From Oscillospiraceae bacterium (GTDB taxonomy: Bacteria > Bacillota > Clostridia > Oscillospirales > Ruminococcaceae), in assembly GCA_017415165.1 (NCBI GenBank), contig JAFQIY010000016.1, forward strand, positions 1 through 64,000: a stretch of DNA of 64,000 nt. Direction: 5' to 3'. The position numbers and the translations under genes were made by a program. The notes beneath the pieces were generated by a model, which worked only from the letters and a program-made list of their open reading frames with translations, was not told where the DNA came from and did no database searches. Positions 26,258 through 35,228 of this stretch are shown here, piece after piece; positions within the stretch are counted from its first letter, which is position 1, and each line of letters starts with the position of its first letter.

Positions 26258-26539
26258 TTATCCAAAACAGCATTTTTCAATCTCCTCAACCCATTTTTCA
26301 GGATAGCATATCAGCAATTCTTCGTGCCGTAAATCGTGTGCAACAATGTGTGGATTTTTAAAATGCTCCTTGTAACGCTCAAAATATTTTTCACCCATTT
26401 TCTGTGCATAGAAAATGTGAATTTTGGTGCTGTCAGCACTGATTTGTTCCTCAAGGGGAGTTATTAGGTCGGAGTAAAACTGATTTTCGGCACTTGCCTT
26501 TTTAATAAAAGGATAGCCGCCCTTGCCGATACCAAGCAT
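26258..26539 (-). pseudogene. Probable C-terminal remnant of an alpha/beta hydrolase
   Basis: 93 codons. The sequence starts MLGIGKGGYPFIKKAS and ends with HDLRHEELLICYPEKWVEEI, a helix-rich tail with a His placed like the catalytic His of a small alpha/beta hydrolase, but there is no nucleophile elbow and no N-terminal sheet. It may be a decayed gene or a small real protein; GGGAG lies 13 bases before the ATG. It follows the CPBP protease gene by one base. Confidence 0.45.
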
Positions 26540-26540
26540 T

Positions 26541-27257
26541 TCATAGTGTTTTCTCCCTTTCTTTTTTCTTGAAAACAATCAGCCACACGACTGTTCCGAC
26601 TAAAGTTACGATATACACCAACGGATCAGGTGCAAAGTCCATAACAGCGTGTATGAGAACAGGGACAAAAATTGTGCCGCTCATCTCAAACAGGAAAATA
26701 AACAGCAGTCCTCCAATCAGACCAAAGCCAAGGTAACTGAACATTGATGAGAACATTTCGCCAAGCCCGTCGCCGTTCAGAACTGACGGCACAACTGCGT
26801 GCATAATTCCGAAAAATACACCACTGACAAGAATTGCTGCAGCTTTTCCGCAGGGCTTTAATTGCAGGTACAACAGACCTCTTGTCCATAATTCTTCAAA
26901 GCCTGCAACGAAAATTATGTAGAAGAAAAGCTTGTACCAACCTGCAACTGAAAAATCACCGTGAAGAACAAAACACAGCAGATAGATTGCAAGCAATACT
27001 ATGCACAGAACAGGCTGTTTGAAGCTTATTCCCAGTTTATCTGGTGTTTTGCGGAAGGCAATCAGTATGGCGATTACAGGGACAAGTGTTGAAATGCAAT
27101 CGCTTATAAGACGCTGAAAAATATTTGAGCTATCCAGTTCTGACAATGCCACATAACCAAGCATACAGCTTAATTTTGTTGTAAAAAAGAAATATACAAC
27201 GCTTAAAATTCCTGTTATGATATATTTAACTAAAGTTGTTTTCTTTGGGTTTTCCAT
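26541..27257 (-). CDS. CPBP family intramembrane metalloprotease
   Basis: Start at 27257 after AGAGGTG. About 238 residues with eight hydrophobic segments. The catalytic motifs are FEELWTRG (EExxxR), FGIMHAV and VLIHAVMD, as in CAAX prenyl protease/Abi (PF02517) proteins, which cleave membrane peptides or protect against bacteriocins. It begins 18 bases downstream of the DUF454 gene and is probably the tail of the CydDC-like operon. Confidence 0.85.
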   Translation of the reverse strand: MENPKKTTLVKYIITGILSVVYFFFTTKLSCMLGYVALSELDSSNIFQRLISDCISTLVPVIAILIAFRKTPDKLGISFKQPVLCIVLLAIYLLCFVLHGDFSVAGWYKLFFYIIFVAGFEELWTRGLLYLQLKPCGKAAAILVSGVFFGIMHAVVPSVLNGDGLGEMFSSMFSYLGFGLIGGLLFIFLFEMSGTIFVPVLIHAVMDFAPDPLVYIVTLVGTVVWLIVFKKKEREKTL

Positions 27258-27274
27258 TGTGCACCTCTGCATTT

Positions 27275-27655
27275 TTATTCCGTCGGTCGGTACGTTTTAA
27301 CTCCAAATGCAAAATAAATAATATGGAACAGCCATACACAGCCAAGTATGATACAAGGCACATAAATCGCTTTTGAGAACATCATCACAAATCCGATTGA
27401 CATAAGCACTGTAACAGTAATCATAACCTTGATTTTTGTTTTCTTAGTCATACCCTGACCTTTGACATAGGTTTCAAGGTTATTTTTGTATAGTTTTGTG
27501 CCCTTGAACCATCTGTCCAATTTTTCAGAACTTTTTGCAAAGCACACCGCCGCCAGCATCAGAAACGGAAACGCAGGCAGCATAGGCACAACCGCACCTA
27601 CTGCACCCAAGCCAACTCCGATACAGCCAACAATTATCAGTAAAATCTTCTTCAT
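27275..27655 (-). CDS. DUF454 (YbaN-like) inner membrane protein
   Basis: 126 residues with three to four helices and the family pattern GCIGVGLGAVGAVVPMLPAFPFL, then FAKSSEKLDRWFKGTKLYKNN. Members are often next to heme, cytochrome or iron genes but have no proven function. The ATG overlaps the preceding stop by four bases, so it is co-translated with the YgbA-like gene in the same operon. Confidence 0.85.
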   Translation of the reverse strand: MKKILLIIVGCIGVGLGAVGAVVPMLPAFPFLMLAAVCFAKSSEKLDRWFKGTKLYKNNLETYVKGQGMTKKTKIKVMITVTVLMSIGFVMMFSKAIYVPCIILGCVWLFHIIYFAFGVKTYRPTE

Positions 27656-27993
27656 TGTTCATTCTCCAATCTTCGCTTTTCTTTTTTGTTTTCAATAACG
27701 TGACGTACTGCCATTATCGGATGATATAAAATCATTCTCGGTCCCGAAAAACGCATTACCTCACGGATTTTCTCTCGCATATCAGGTTTGTAGCAATGCA
27801 CCTTACAATTAGAACAAAAGGTCTTGCTTTCCATAAAGGGACACTTGTCACTGCGCATTGCGGCGTACTCGGAAAGTGCCTTGCAGTCGGGACAAAGCTC
27901 ATTCTTTGTCCCGTGTTTTTTCCTGCAATAAAGCTTTATCATAAGTGCAACCGTCTTTTTCTCCCGCTGACGTTTTGTTTCAACAGCACTCAT
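27652..27993 (-). CDS. Nitrous-oxide-stimulated promoter family protein (YgbA-like)
   Basis: Start at 27993 with GGGAGG upstream, overlapping the ABC gene end by 14 bases. 113 residues, strongly basic, with a Cys-rich block CPDCKALSEYAAMRSDKCPF and FCSNCKVHCYKPDMREKIR, then HPIMAVRHV. The Cys pairs suggest a zinc or iron-sulfur site. The family is PF11756; the E. coli relative YgbA is nitric-oxide regulated. Its position among predicted metal-responsive genes supports a role in iron or redox stress. Confidence 0.8.
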   Translation of the reverse strand: MSAVETKRQREKKTVALMIKLYCRKKHGTKNELCPDCKALSEYAAMRSDKCPFMESKTFCSNCKVHCYKPDMREKIREVMRFSGPRMILYHPIMAVRHVIENKKEKRRLENEQ

Positions 27994-29659
27994 AAATCCG
28001 TCCTCCCTCAACCCTGTAAACGCGGTCAGCAACCGCCATTGTTGATTCACGGTGAGAAACAAGAATAATGCTCTTGCTTTGCTTCTGCTGTTTAAGCGCT
28101 TTAAGAATAATACCCTCGTTTATGCTGTCAACGTTGCTTGTAGGCTCGTCAAGAAGGATTAAATCGCTTCCCCTTAAAAATGCACGGGCAAGTCCAAGCC
28201 TTTGTTTTTCGCCTGCGGAAAGATTATCGCCAAGTGCACCGACTTTTGTTTTGTATCCATCGGGAAGTGACATAATAAAATCGTGCACAGAAGCCATTCT
28301 GCAAGCCGCTTCAATTTCTGTCTGCGTTGCATTCGGCTTAGCAATACGGAGATTGTCCTCAATGGTTTCATCAAAAAGATATGTGACCTGACTTACCATC
28401 GTTACGTTATCAAGCAGGCTTGCTTCATCAATTTTATCAATGTCAGTTCCGTTGTAGCAGATAGTGCCTTTGTCCTTCTGCCAGAAGCGGAGAAGAAGTT
28501 TCAGCAAAGTGGATTTACCGCATCCGCTTTCGCCCACGATACCTATAATTTCGCCCTTTTCTGCGTGCAGACAAATATCGGAAAGCACCTGTGTTTCACT
28601 GTCGTAAGAGAATGACAAGTCGGTCACTTCAAGATTGTCAAAAATAAATTTCTCACCATTTTTCACAGGCTCAACCGCAGGCTTTTCATTAAGCAGATTA
28701 AGCACTCTGTCACCGCTTGCAAAGGTCTGTGTAAGATTGCCCGGAAGTGCTGAAATTGCAATAACAGGACCAAATGAGCCAAATACGGCTGTTACTCCGA
28801 TAATCATTTTACCGAGAGAAAGCATATCCTTTGTAACAAGAATTACACCAACCGCAAGTACGGCAAAAATAATCAGCGAAACGGTAAACTCCGTTGCGGC
28901 GGAAGCTTTTGTAATGCCGTTCTTCATCTTCTTTGTTTCAGCAAGAAGAATATCGGAACGGCGATTCACCTCTGACTTGCGGTTTTCGCCTGCGTTATTC
29001 AGAACGATATCCTTGATGCCTTTTATGCTGTCAAGAAAATATGCGTTGAAGTTTGCAAACTCGGCACGGTATTTTACTCCCGACTCTTTAAGCTTACCCG
29101 AAGAAATCAACGGTACGATTATTCCTACAAGAATATATCCGAGAAGTGCCACGAAAGCAAGATACCAATGTGAAACCGTACCAACAAAAATGAACACTGC
29201 CAGCGATACGATTACCGCAATACAAATCGGAGAAATCGTGTGTGCGTAGAAAACCTCCAGTGTTTCAATATCCGAGGTTATCATTGCAATTATTGAGCCT
29301 TTCTGCTTGCTTTCAAGCTTTGCGGGACAGAGTGTGCGGAGTGCACCGAAAATTTTATCACGAAGCACCGCAAGCAGACGGAAAGCGATGTAGTGGTTGC
29401 CGTACTGTTCAAGATAGCGGAGCAGTCCACGCATTACTCCGCAGCCGATTGCAAGGGCGATAATCCAGCCATAAGAAAGCGTGATTGCTTCACCCATAGC
29501 CTTTGCAATTCCGACTGCACCGAAAAGTGTAACACCCATTGCACAGACAAATCCGAGAGAGCCGTTTATGACAGCAAGCACCATTATGTAGGCAAGTGAG
29601 CCGAGAAGCATAATCAGGCTTGCCATAATTTTTGCTCCGCTTCGTCTTGTGTTACTCAT
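27980..29659 (-). CDS. Half-size ABC transporter, CydC-like
   Basis: 559 residues; GGAGGTGAG precedes the ATG, which overlaps the partner stop by four bases. Six helices (about 1-320) are followed by Walker A GESGCGKST, a signature near LSAGEKQRL (Ala in place of the first Gly) and Walker B LILLDEPTSNVD. With the next gene upstream it forms a heterodimer like CydDC, which exports thiols and binds heme, but Clostridial pairs behind DtxR-like repressors may handle metal chelates instead. Confidence 0.8.
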   Translation of the reverse strand: MSNTRRSGAKIMASLIMLLGSLAYIMVLAVINGSLGFVCAMGVTLFGAVGIAKAMGEAITLSYGWIIALAIGCGVMRGLLRYLEQYGNHYIAFRLLAVLRDKIFGALRTLCPAKLESKQKGSIIAMITSDIETLEVFYAHTISPICIAVIVSLAVFIFVGTVSHWYLAFVALLGYILVGIIVPLISSGKLKESGVKYRAEFANFNAYFLDSIKGIKDIVLNNAGENRKSEVNRRSDILLAETKKMKNGITKASAATEFTVSLIIFAVLAVGVILVTKDMLSLGKMIIGVTAVFGSFGPVIAISALPGNLTQTFASGDRVLNLLNEKPAVEPVKNGEKFIFDNLEVTDLSFSYDSETQVLSDICLHAEKGEIIGIVGESGCGKSTLLKLLLRFWQKDKGTICYNGTDIDKIDEASLLDNVTMVSQVTYLFDETIEDNLRIAKPNATQTEIEAACRMASVHDFIMSLPDGYKTKVGALGDNLSAGEKQRLGLARAFLRGSDLILLDEPTSNVDSINEGIILKALKQQKQSKSIILVSHRESTMAVADRVYRVEGGRIYECC

Positions 29660-31383
29660 TCGCTCACCTCCGCATAACCGTTTTCAAGCCGCTTTTGTGC
29701 GGTGTACAATGCGGCATAACCGCCGTTTCTGCTCATTAAATCGGCGTGTGTACCACTTTCCTTGACTTCACCGTTTTCCATAAAATAAATGCAATCGGCA
29801 GGAACAACGTTTTCAAGTCTGTGCGAAATAACGATAACGCTTTTTCTTTCGGACAGCGCCTTGATATTACGCATTATGATTGCTTCGCTTTCGATGTCGA
29901 TGTTGCTTGTTGCCTCGTCAAAAATATAAATTTCCTTGTCAGCAACAAGGTTTACAGCAAGGGCAAGTCGTTGCTTCTGACCGCCCGAAATGTTGTTTGC
30001 GTCCTCGGTGATTTCTTTGTCAAGTCCGCCGTTGTCTATGATAAACTGTTTAAGATTTACCTTTTCAAGTGCCGCAAAAATTTCCTCATCGGTAGCATCA
30101 TTTTTCGCCAGCTTAAAATTTTCACGGACAGTTGTGTTGAAAATGTATGTGTTGTAGCTGACAACCGCAAGCTTTGAGTAATAAGCTTCACGGGACAGGC
30201 TTTCAAGACTTTTTCCGCCAACTGTGATTGTCCCCTTTTTCGGACGGAGTGCACCGAAAAGCAGGTTTACGATCGTTGACTTGCCGCAGCCACTCTCGCC
30301 TACGATTGCTGTCATATTATTTTTTTGGAATGTTACGCTTACATTTTTCAGTACATCACGTTCGCCGTCATAGCTGAAGGTAACTTTGTTAAGCTTCAGT
30401 TCGATGTCGGTAACATTTCCAGTACCCCATACAGGGTCAAGCTGATTTAACAGGGAAAGTATCCTCCTTCCTGCACTTGCACCATTCATTGCAACGTGAA
30501 AGGCTGAGCCGAACGCACGAAGCGGAAGGAAGAAATCCACCGCAACAAGTATCAGGATCAATGCTGCAACAGGAGATAAGCTTCTGTTTACAACGCCCGT
30601 TACTGCAAAGGCAATTCCTATACCTGCACCACCGTAAGCAACCATATCCATTATAGTTGTGCTTGCCAGCTGCATAACAAGAACCTTCATTGTGATTTTG
30701 CGGAACTCCTCTGCATTCTCATTCATCTTAACATGCTGAGCAGCGTCTGCACGGAAGATTTTCAGCTCACGAAGTCCCTGAACACTGTCGAGAAAGCTGT
30801 CACCCATAGAAGTGTATTTACCCCAGTATTTTGCAAAAATTTTCTTCGCATATTTTGATACAGCTATGATTGAAACGGGGATAAGCGGTACACAGCAAAG
30901 CAGTACGAGAGCAACTCTCCAGTCAATTCCAACAGTTACTCCGAAAAGTATAATCGGTGCAAGCATAGCATAGAAAAACTGGGGAATGTATGAGGAATAA
31001 TAAAGGTCAAGCTGTTCAATCCCCTCCATTGCAATCTGTGTAAGCCCTGCAATGCTCATTCCGTCAGTGCTTCGTACACCAAGCTTTACAATCTTGTTGT
31101 AGGTCTGTTCACGCAAATCCTTTTTGGCTTTTCGTCCGAGCAAATCTTTCAGATTGCCTGTGATACGGCTTGCGGTGTATCGTACAATAATTCCGACAAT
31201 ACCGCATATTGCAGGAGTTATATATGCCGACAGTTCAGCTTCCTTTGAAAGCAGATAAATGATCTGACAGATGCTTGCTGTAACTGTAAGATTTGTAAAC
31301 AGCCCCAGCACCATAAATCCTACTGTATAAAATATATATTTCTTGTTGCCGCCCAGAAGCTTCATCAATTCCTTATCAATCAT
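29656..31383 (-). CDS. Half-size ABC transporter, CydD-like
   Basis: 575 residues, GGAGAAAG upstream. The membrane domain has six helices; the ATPase has GESGCGKST, signature ISGGQKQRL and Walker B IYIFDEATSNID. The start overlaps the end of the repressor gene by eight bases, so repressor and transporter are translated together. It forms the heterodimer with the 27980-29659 protein. Confidence 0.8.
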   Translation of the reverse strand: MIDKELMKLLGGNKKYIFYTVGFMVLGLFTNLTVTASICQIIYLLSKEAELSAYITPAICGIVGIIVRYTASRITGNLKDLLGRKAKKDLREQTYNKIVKLGVRSTDGMSIAGLTQIAMEGIEQLDLYYSSYIPQFFYAMLAPIILFGVTVGIDWRVALVLLCCVPLIPVSIIAVSKYAKKIFAKYWGKYTSMGDSFLDSVQGLRELKIFRADAAQHVKMNENAEEFRKITMKVLVMQLASTTIMDMVAYGGAGIGIAFAVTGVVNRSLSPVAALILILVAVDFFLPLRAFGSAFHVAMNGASAGRRILSLLNQLDPVWGTGNVTDIELKLNKVTFSYDGERDVLKNVSVTFQKNNMTAIVGESGCGKSTIVNLLFGALRPKKGTITVGGKSLESLSREAYYSKLAVVSYNTYIFNTTVRENFKLAKNDATDEEIFAALEKVNLKQFIIDNGGLDKEITEDANNISGGQKQRLALAVNLVADKEIYIFDEATSNIDIESEAIIMRNIKALSERKSVIVISHRLENVVPADCIYFMENGEVKESGTHADLMSRNGGYAALYTAQKRLENGYAEVSE

Positions 31384-31756
31384 TAACTTTCTCCTCTGCT
31401 TTTGCCATAAATTCAGCTATTGCCAATCTCGTTTCATCACTGAAAGCACAGACCGCACCGATTGCGTCGTTGTATGCAGTTTCAGCGGACACCCTGCAAT
31501 ACTTCTGCAAATGATTATTCAGCCAGCCGATAAGTACGTTGTACTTTTCAAGTTGTTCATATCCGTGCTCCGTCATAACGACCTTATTTTTATCGTCACG
31601 CTTTATGTAGCCGTGATTTTCAAGACGTTCAACCGCCCTGTAGACGCTGACCTTTGTTACATTCATTTTTGCGGCAATGGAGATGAGTTTTATACCAACT
31701 TTGCCGTCATATAATTCGTTTATAGCCGTAAGATATTTGAGCTCTGCTGCTGTCAT
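31376..31756 (-). CDS. DtxR/MntR-like metal-dependent repressor with altered metal site
   Basis: 126 residues with GAGGGA before the ATG. The N-terminal winged helix (LISIAAKMNVTKVSVYRAVERL, in part) and the dimerisation helix (ETAYNDAIGAVCAFS) align with MntR. In that helix MntR has VEGIEHHLS, whose two Glu and His bind manganese; here the same places read AIGAVCAFS, so Ile, Val and Cys replace them. A nearby HLQKYC could supply other ligands. The protein may sense a different metal, heme or redox state. It heads the operon with two GTTAGC palindromes upstream and is the best candidate to bind all such sites nearby. Confidence 0.8.
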   Translation of the reverse strand: MTAAELKYLTAINELYDGKVGIKLISIAAKMNVTKVSVYRAVERLENHGYIKRDDKNKVVMTEHGYEQLEKYNVLIGWLNNHLQKYCRVSAETAYNDAIGAVCAFSDETRLAIAEFMAKAEEKVND

Positions 31757-31774
31757 TATTATCCCTCAATTCCT

Positions 31775-31790
31775 GTTAGCTATAGCTAAC
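31775..31790. promoter_or_regulatory. GTTAGC-type palindrome, copy 3
   Basis: GTTAGCTATAGCTAAC, a perfect palindrome just upstream of the repressor gene's ribosome-binding site; suited to autoregulation. Confidence 0.85.
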
Positions 31791-31834
31791 TTATGCATAA
31801 ACCAAATACGGCGCGAAGCCGCATTTATAGATTG

Positions 31835-31850
31835 GTTAGTTATAGCTAAC
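31835..31850. promoter_or_regulatory. GTTAGC-type palindrome, copy 4
   Basis: GTTAGTTATAGCTAAC, one mismatch, in the same leader and 60 bases from copy 3; the two share the flank TATAGCTAACTTATG. A GC-rich hairpin (CGGC/GCCG, 31809-31822) lies between the two copies. Confidence 0.8.
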
Positions 31851-31861
31851 TTATGTTTATT

Positions 31862-31919
31862 AAAAAATGGTGTATTTTTACACCAAATAAATTATAGCAT
31901 AATTTTCCCTTTTTGTCAA
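31862..31919 (-). promoter_or_regulatory. Promoter and start-proximal hairpin of the repressor/CydDC-like operon
   Basis: On the minus strand TTGACA (31919-31914) and TATAAT (31896-31891) are separated by 17 bases. Next comes GGTGTA/TACACC (about 31884-31869) with a T-run after it. This is the same order of promoter, hairpin with U-run, GTTAGC operator and start codon as in the AraC operon leader at 18700-18793. Confidence 0.7.
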
Positions 31920-31950
31920 TAAAAAGTTAGCCGCTGATTAACCTGATAAC

Positions 31951-31985
31951 AAAAACGCTGAACATTTTCTGTCCAGCGTTTTTTG
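31951..31985 (-). terminator. Terminator of the ABC/FtsX operon
   Basis: AAAACGCTG.../CAGCGTTTT forms a hairpin with T-runs on both sides, 10 bases after the FtsX gene on the minus strand. Confidence 0.8.
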
Positions 31986-31995
31986 AAATTGAAAA

Positions 31996-34248
31996 TTACT
32001 CAACGTTTTTGAGAGCCATATCCATAGGGATTTTTCTGAGCTTATGGAACTGTGCAAAAGCTATGACAGCATAAGCGATGATACCCGAAGCAATAACCTT
32101 CACAAACACTGTTTCAGGAACATCATAAGCTATCCAGCCTGAAAATTCCGAGAACATTACTTCGCAGACATACTTCATAAGTACGTTTACAAGTGGCATT
32201 GTCAGCAGGAAGGAAAGCACTACAACGATACTTGTTGAAACAACGTAAAGTCCACCGATTTCTGCATTATTGTAGCCGAGAATTTTTGTCATTGAGATAG
32301 ACTGTGCATTCTTTTCAATAACAATTTTTGAAAGCAGGTATATAATCAGCATAAACATAATAAGTCCGAACAGGTAGAACATATCAAAAATTGCCCCCAT
32401 CGAATGTGTAAGCTGACGTCCCATCTTGTTCATATCATCTTCTGTAATGATCGTTGCAACATACATATCGTCAATGTCATCAAGCTTTTCATCGGTAAGA
32501 TAGCCGTTGAAGTAATCGGCTTCATTATCAAAGGTTTCGTTGAAGAAATCTCTGTCCATATAAACAGCGATTGATGTTGGGTTGTCATAAATACCCTCAA
32601 CCCTGAAGTTATATTCTGTTGTGCCGTATTCCTCCTTTAAGGTAATTGTATCGCCTGTACTTACTCTGAACTTCTGCGAGTACGCATCGGAAATAAACAC
32701 ACCGTTTTCAGTAGCAACATCAATATACCTGCTGTCAGACGCAAGACCGTAAATTGTTACACTTTCACTTTTTAATCTGCCCTCAATTGTTGACAAGCTT
32801 CCTGCACAATATTTTTCAGCGTTCTCATTTTCTGTTTCAACAGGTGCTTTGAGAATATACTGATACTTGCAGATAATGTTTTCGGAAATAAGCTGGCTGT
32901 TTTTGTCAAGAAGCTGTGGAAATCCCATTCCAAGAACCAGAATAATATTGGCAAGGAAAATTCCTATAACGATTGTTATGTAGTTGGGTATATTCTGAAG
33001 AATAATTCTTGTTCTGAAGCGGTGCATGATACCGATTTTTGTATTAAGCTTCAGAGCCTTTTTACGCTGTTTTGTTTTAAGGTCACGACGAATGAATTTC
33101 AGCGGTGAAAGTCTGAGCTTGTGTGCAAGAATTGCGTAATTTATTATAAGCATAATTGCAACAGGAACAACCGTTGTTTTTATAAATGCGTCAATGCTTG
33201 GAGTTGTAACATAAACAGGTATGCTGTAATTCGTGTAATAAATATTTACCGCAACACCTTCAAACAAAGTATAACCGATAATGTTGCCGATAAGCGCAGA
33301 AACAATCACAACCAGCATAGGCATTGCGATGTAGTGACGGATAAGCTCACCCCTTGTATATCCCGAAGCACGAAGTGTACCGATAACTGTTGCTTCTTTT
33401 GCAATCGTATTATTGGTGGTGATAGCCATTATGAATGCAAGGATTGCAACAACAATATACAAAAATGTGGTGAATACTATACGGTCGCCGCCTGTGTCAT
33501 CGCCTACAAACTGAATTGCCTGATTTGCATACATCGGAATATATCCTGTTACAATGGCATTTTCAGAAATCACTTCAAGCAGGTCCTCGGACATTTTCTT
33601 TGCTTCAATATCATCAGCGGGCGGATTGTTGTACTTCCAGGAATAATTGTAATGGAAGCTGTTTTCACCCATTGAGTCAAAGCCTTCATCTGTCATAATT
33701 GCAACGCCGAATTTGATTGCGTCAAACATCATATCAGACGGACTTGCATACAATGCGCTGTAATCAGAAAGAGCCACAAGTGCTGTAATTTTCAGCTCTT
33801 TTCCGCCAACGGTAAGAGTATCGCCGACACTTAGTGAATTGTTAACGGCGTACATTCTGTCAATGGCAATTTCATTTTCACTTGCAGGCATTTCACCCTC
33901 GTGAACACAGATTTTGTCGATTTCCTCACGGTTCTTGTAAATGCGGAGGGTGCTGTCAACCTCTTTCGTTTCACGTTCTATGTAGAAATTATTGTAAAGC
34001 TTTATTTCGCCGTCTTTTTCTATTGTTTCAATTACAGGCTCGTCAGCTTCGGCATAAAGTTCAAAGTTTCCGTCCTCAATGTTGTACTTCTCGAAGCTTT
34101 CGTTGTAAATCTTCATCAGGCTTCCCGAAGCCACAAGAAATCCCGAAACAAAACCGATTACGATTATCATAAAAATGAAAATGATAGCATATTTTCCTGC
34201 CTCGCTTTTAAGCTCACGGGGCAGCCTTTTGATAAGTGGATTTTTCAT
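31996..34248 (-). CDS. FtsX-like permease of a MacB-type ABC transporter
   Basis: 750 residues. One helix near the N-terminus (YAIIFIFMIIVIGFVSGFLV), a large extracytoplasmic domain, then three helices around 260-380 with an FtsX domain, a second extracytoplasmic domain, and a final FtsX domain near the C-terminus (FYLFGLIMFMLIIYLLSKIV). The two-FtsX-domain layout is typical of Gram-positive MacB/BceB-like systems that remove or sense peptides and lipids at the membrane surface. It works with the ATPase at 34292-34990. Expression appears to be controlled by a Mn2+ riboswitch and a GTTAGC operator, unusual for this family. Confidence 0.85.
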   Translation of the reverse strand: MKNPLIKRLPRELKSEAGKYAIIFIFMIIVIGFVSGFLVASGSLMKIYNESFEKYNIEDGNFELYAEADEPVIETIEKDGEIKLYNNFYIERETKEVDSTLRIYKNREEIDKICVHEGEMPASENEIAIDRMYAVNNSLSVGDTLTVGGKELKITALVALSDYSALYASPSDMMFDAIKFGVAIMTDEGFDSMGENSFHYNYSWKYNNPPADDIEAKKMSEDLLEVISENAIVTGYIPMYANQAIQFVGDDTGGDRIVFTTFLYIVVAILAFIMAITTNNTIAKEATVIGTLRASGYTRGELIRHYIAMPMLVVIVSALIGNIIGYTLFEGVAVNIYYTNYSIPVYVTTPSIDAFIKTTVVPVAIMLIINYAILAHKLRLSPLKFIRRDLKTKQRKKALKLNTKIGIMHRFRTRIILQNIPNYITIVIGIFLANIILVLGMGFPQLLDKNSQLISENIICKYQYILKAPVETENENAEKYCAGSLSTIEGRLKSESVTIYGLASDSRYIDVATENGVFISDAYSQKFRVSTGDTITLKEEYGTTEYNFRVEGIYDNPTSIAVYMDRDFFNETFDNEADYFNGYLTDEKLDDIDDMYVATIITEDDMNKMGRQLTHSMGAIFDMFYLFGLIMFMLIIYLLSKIVIEKNAQSISMTKILGYNNAEIGGLYVVSTSIVVVLSFLLTMPLVNVLMKYVCEVMFSEFSGWIAYDVPETVFVKVIASGIIAYAVIAFAQFHKLRKIPMDMALKNVE

Positions 34249-34266
34249 TTATCTTCCTCCATTCCT

Positions 34267-34295
34267 GTAAAAGTTTTGCGAAGCAAAACTTTTAC
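34267..34295. promoter_or_regulatory. Perfect intercistronic hairpin
   Basis: GTAAAAGTTTTGC and its complement form a 13-bp stem with a 3-base loop, overlapping the ATPase stop codon and preceding the permease gene. It has little U-run on the minus strand and may tune the ratio of the two proteins or mark a processing site. Confidence 0.65.
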
Positions 34296-34990
34296 CAGTC
34301 AAGATCCATAGCTGCAATTTTTTCTTCGTTCAGATAATTCTTTCTTATCATACCGTCACGAAGTTTGATAACTCTGTCAGCCATATTCTTGATAGCGTCA
34401 TTATGAGTAACCATCACAACCGTGTTGCCGTACTTTTTGTTGATGTCCTCGATAAGCTTCAAGATTTCCTTTGAGGTTTTGTAATCGAGAGCACCTGTCG
34501 GCTCGTCGCAAAGAAGAATATCAGGATTTTTTACTATGGCACGTCCGATTGCTGTACGCTGCTGCTGACCGCCTGAAAGCTGATTAGGGAGCTTGTGGCG
34601 GTGCTCATAAAGGCCAAGTGTGCGGAGGATATCGTCAACATCGAGAGGATTATCGCTTAAATATGCACCAACCTCGATGTTTTCCTTGATGTTCAGATTC
34701 GGGATAAGATTATACATCTGGAATATGTAGCCAAGGTGCTTTCTGCGGTAGAGGGACAACGCCTTTTCATTCATATCCGCAGTTTTTTCGCCGTTGATGG
34801 AAATGTAGCCGCTGTCTGCGTTGTCAATGCCGCCGATGATGTTGAGCAGTGTGGATTTGCCTGAGCCTGACGGGCCTAAAAGAACGCATATCTCGCCCTT
34901 TTCAATGCTGAGCTCAATGCCTTTGAGGACCTCAATCCTGCTTTCACCCTCACCGAAGCTTTTTCTGATACCATTGATTTCAAGAAACAT
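34292..34990 (-). CDS. MacB/LolD-type ABC transporter ATPase
   Basis: 232 residues: Walker A GPSGSGKST, Q-loop IFQMYNL, signature LSGGQQQRT, Walker B ILLCDEPTGALD and switch His MVTHNDA. The sequence is typical of ATPases partnering FtsX-like permeases. It is the first gene after the riboswitch at 35026-35217, and the ATG lies 35 bases after the terminator hairpin. Confidence 0.9.
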   Translation of the reverse strand: MFLEINGIRKSFGEGESRIEVLKGIELSIEKGEICVLLGPSGSGKSTLLNIIGGIDNADSGYISINGEKTADMNEKALSLYRRKHLGYIFQMYNLIPNLNIKENIEVGAYLSDNPLDVDDILRTLGLYEHRHKLPNQLSGGQQQRTAIGRAIVKNPDILLCDEPTGALDYKTSKEILKLIEDINKKYGNTVVMVTHNDAIKNMADRVIKLRDGMIRKNYLNEEKIAAMDLDW

Positions 34991-35025
34991 AATAGCTGCC
35001 TTCTTTCTGATTTGTTATTGACAAC

Positions 35026-35217
35026 AAAAAAACGAGTACCGCTCCTGCTGTACTCGTCAAATAAAAAAGACGCACGTACAGCATCAATGCTAATTTCAGC
35101 GTTGCTAAAATTAACACCGGCAATACGTGAGTCTCGTTATTTAAGGCAAACCAGACTTGCGAAAAACGCTCGTCAGTATGTTGATTTGTCACACTTTCGT
35201 GCCACTACTCCCTCACC
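35026..35217 (-). ncRNA. yybP-ykoY-type Mn2+ riboswitch with terminator/antiterminator
   Basis: On the minus strand the RNA begins GTGAGGGAGTAG (about 35217-35206) and closes with CGAGACTCAC (about 35136-35127); GTGAG and CTCAC form P1, and GGGAGUAG and GAGAC are the conserved loops of the yybP-ykoY aptamer. Downstream lie a terminator (ACGAGTAC/GTACTCGT with T7, 35057-35026) and an antiterminator partner: TGCTGTAC (35083-35076) can pair with GTACAGCA (35053-35046), which includes one side of the terminator stem. Mn2+ binding is expected to favour read-through into the ABC/FtsX operon. Confidence 0.85.
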
Positions 35218-35228
35218 GTTTTAAGTTG

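Noticed and set aside
28635-29249. Plus-strand open frame of 204 codons within the CydC-like gene
   Set aside because: It is antisense to clear ABC transporter code and its translation lacks any recognisable domain.
31926-31942. Eighth GTTAGC-type site (GTTAGCCGCTGATTAAC)
   Set aside because: The right half is too far from consensus and the site lies upstream of the -35 box; kept out of the count.
35026-35217. Cobalamin, M-box or T-box identity for the leader RNA
   Set aside because: The B12 box, M-box core and T-box sequence were not seen, whereas both conserved yybP-ykoY loops and P1 were present here and at 59353-59538.
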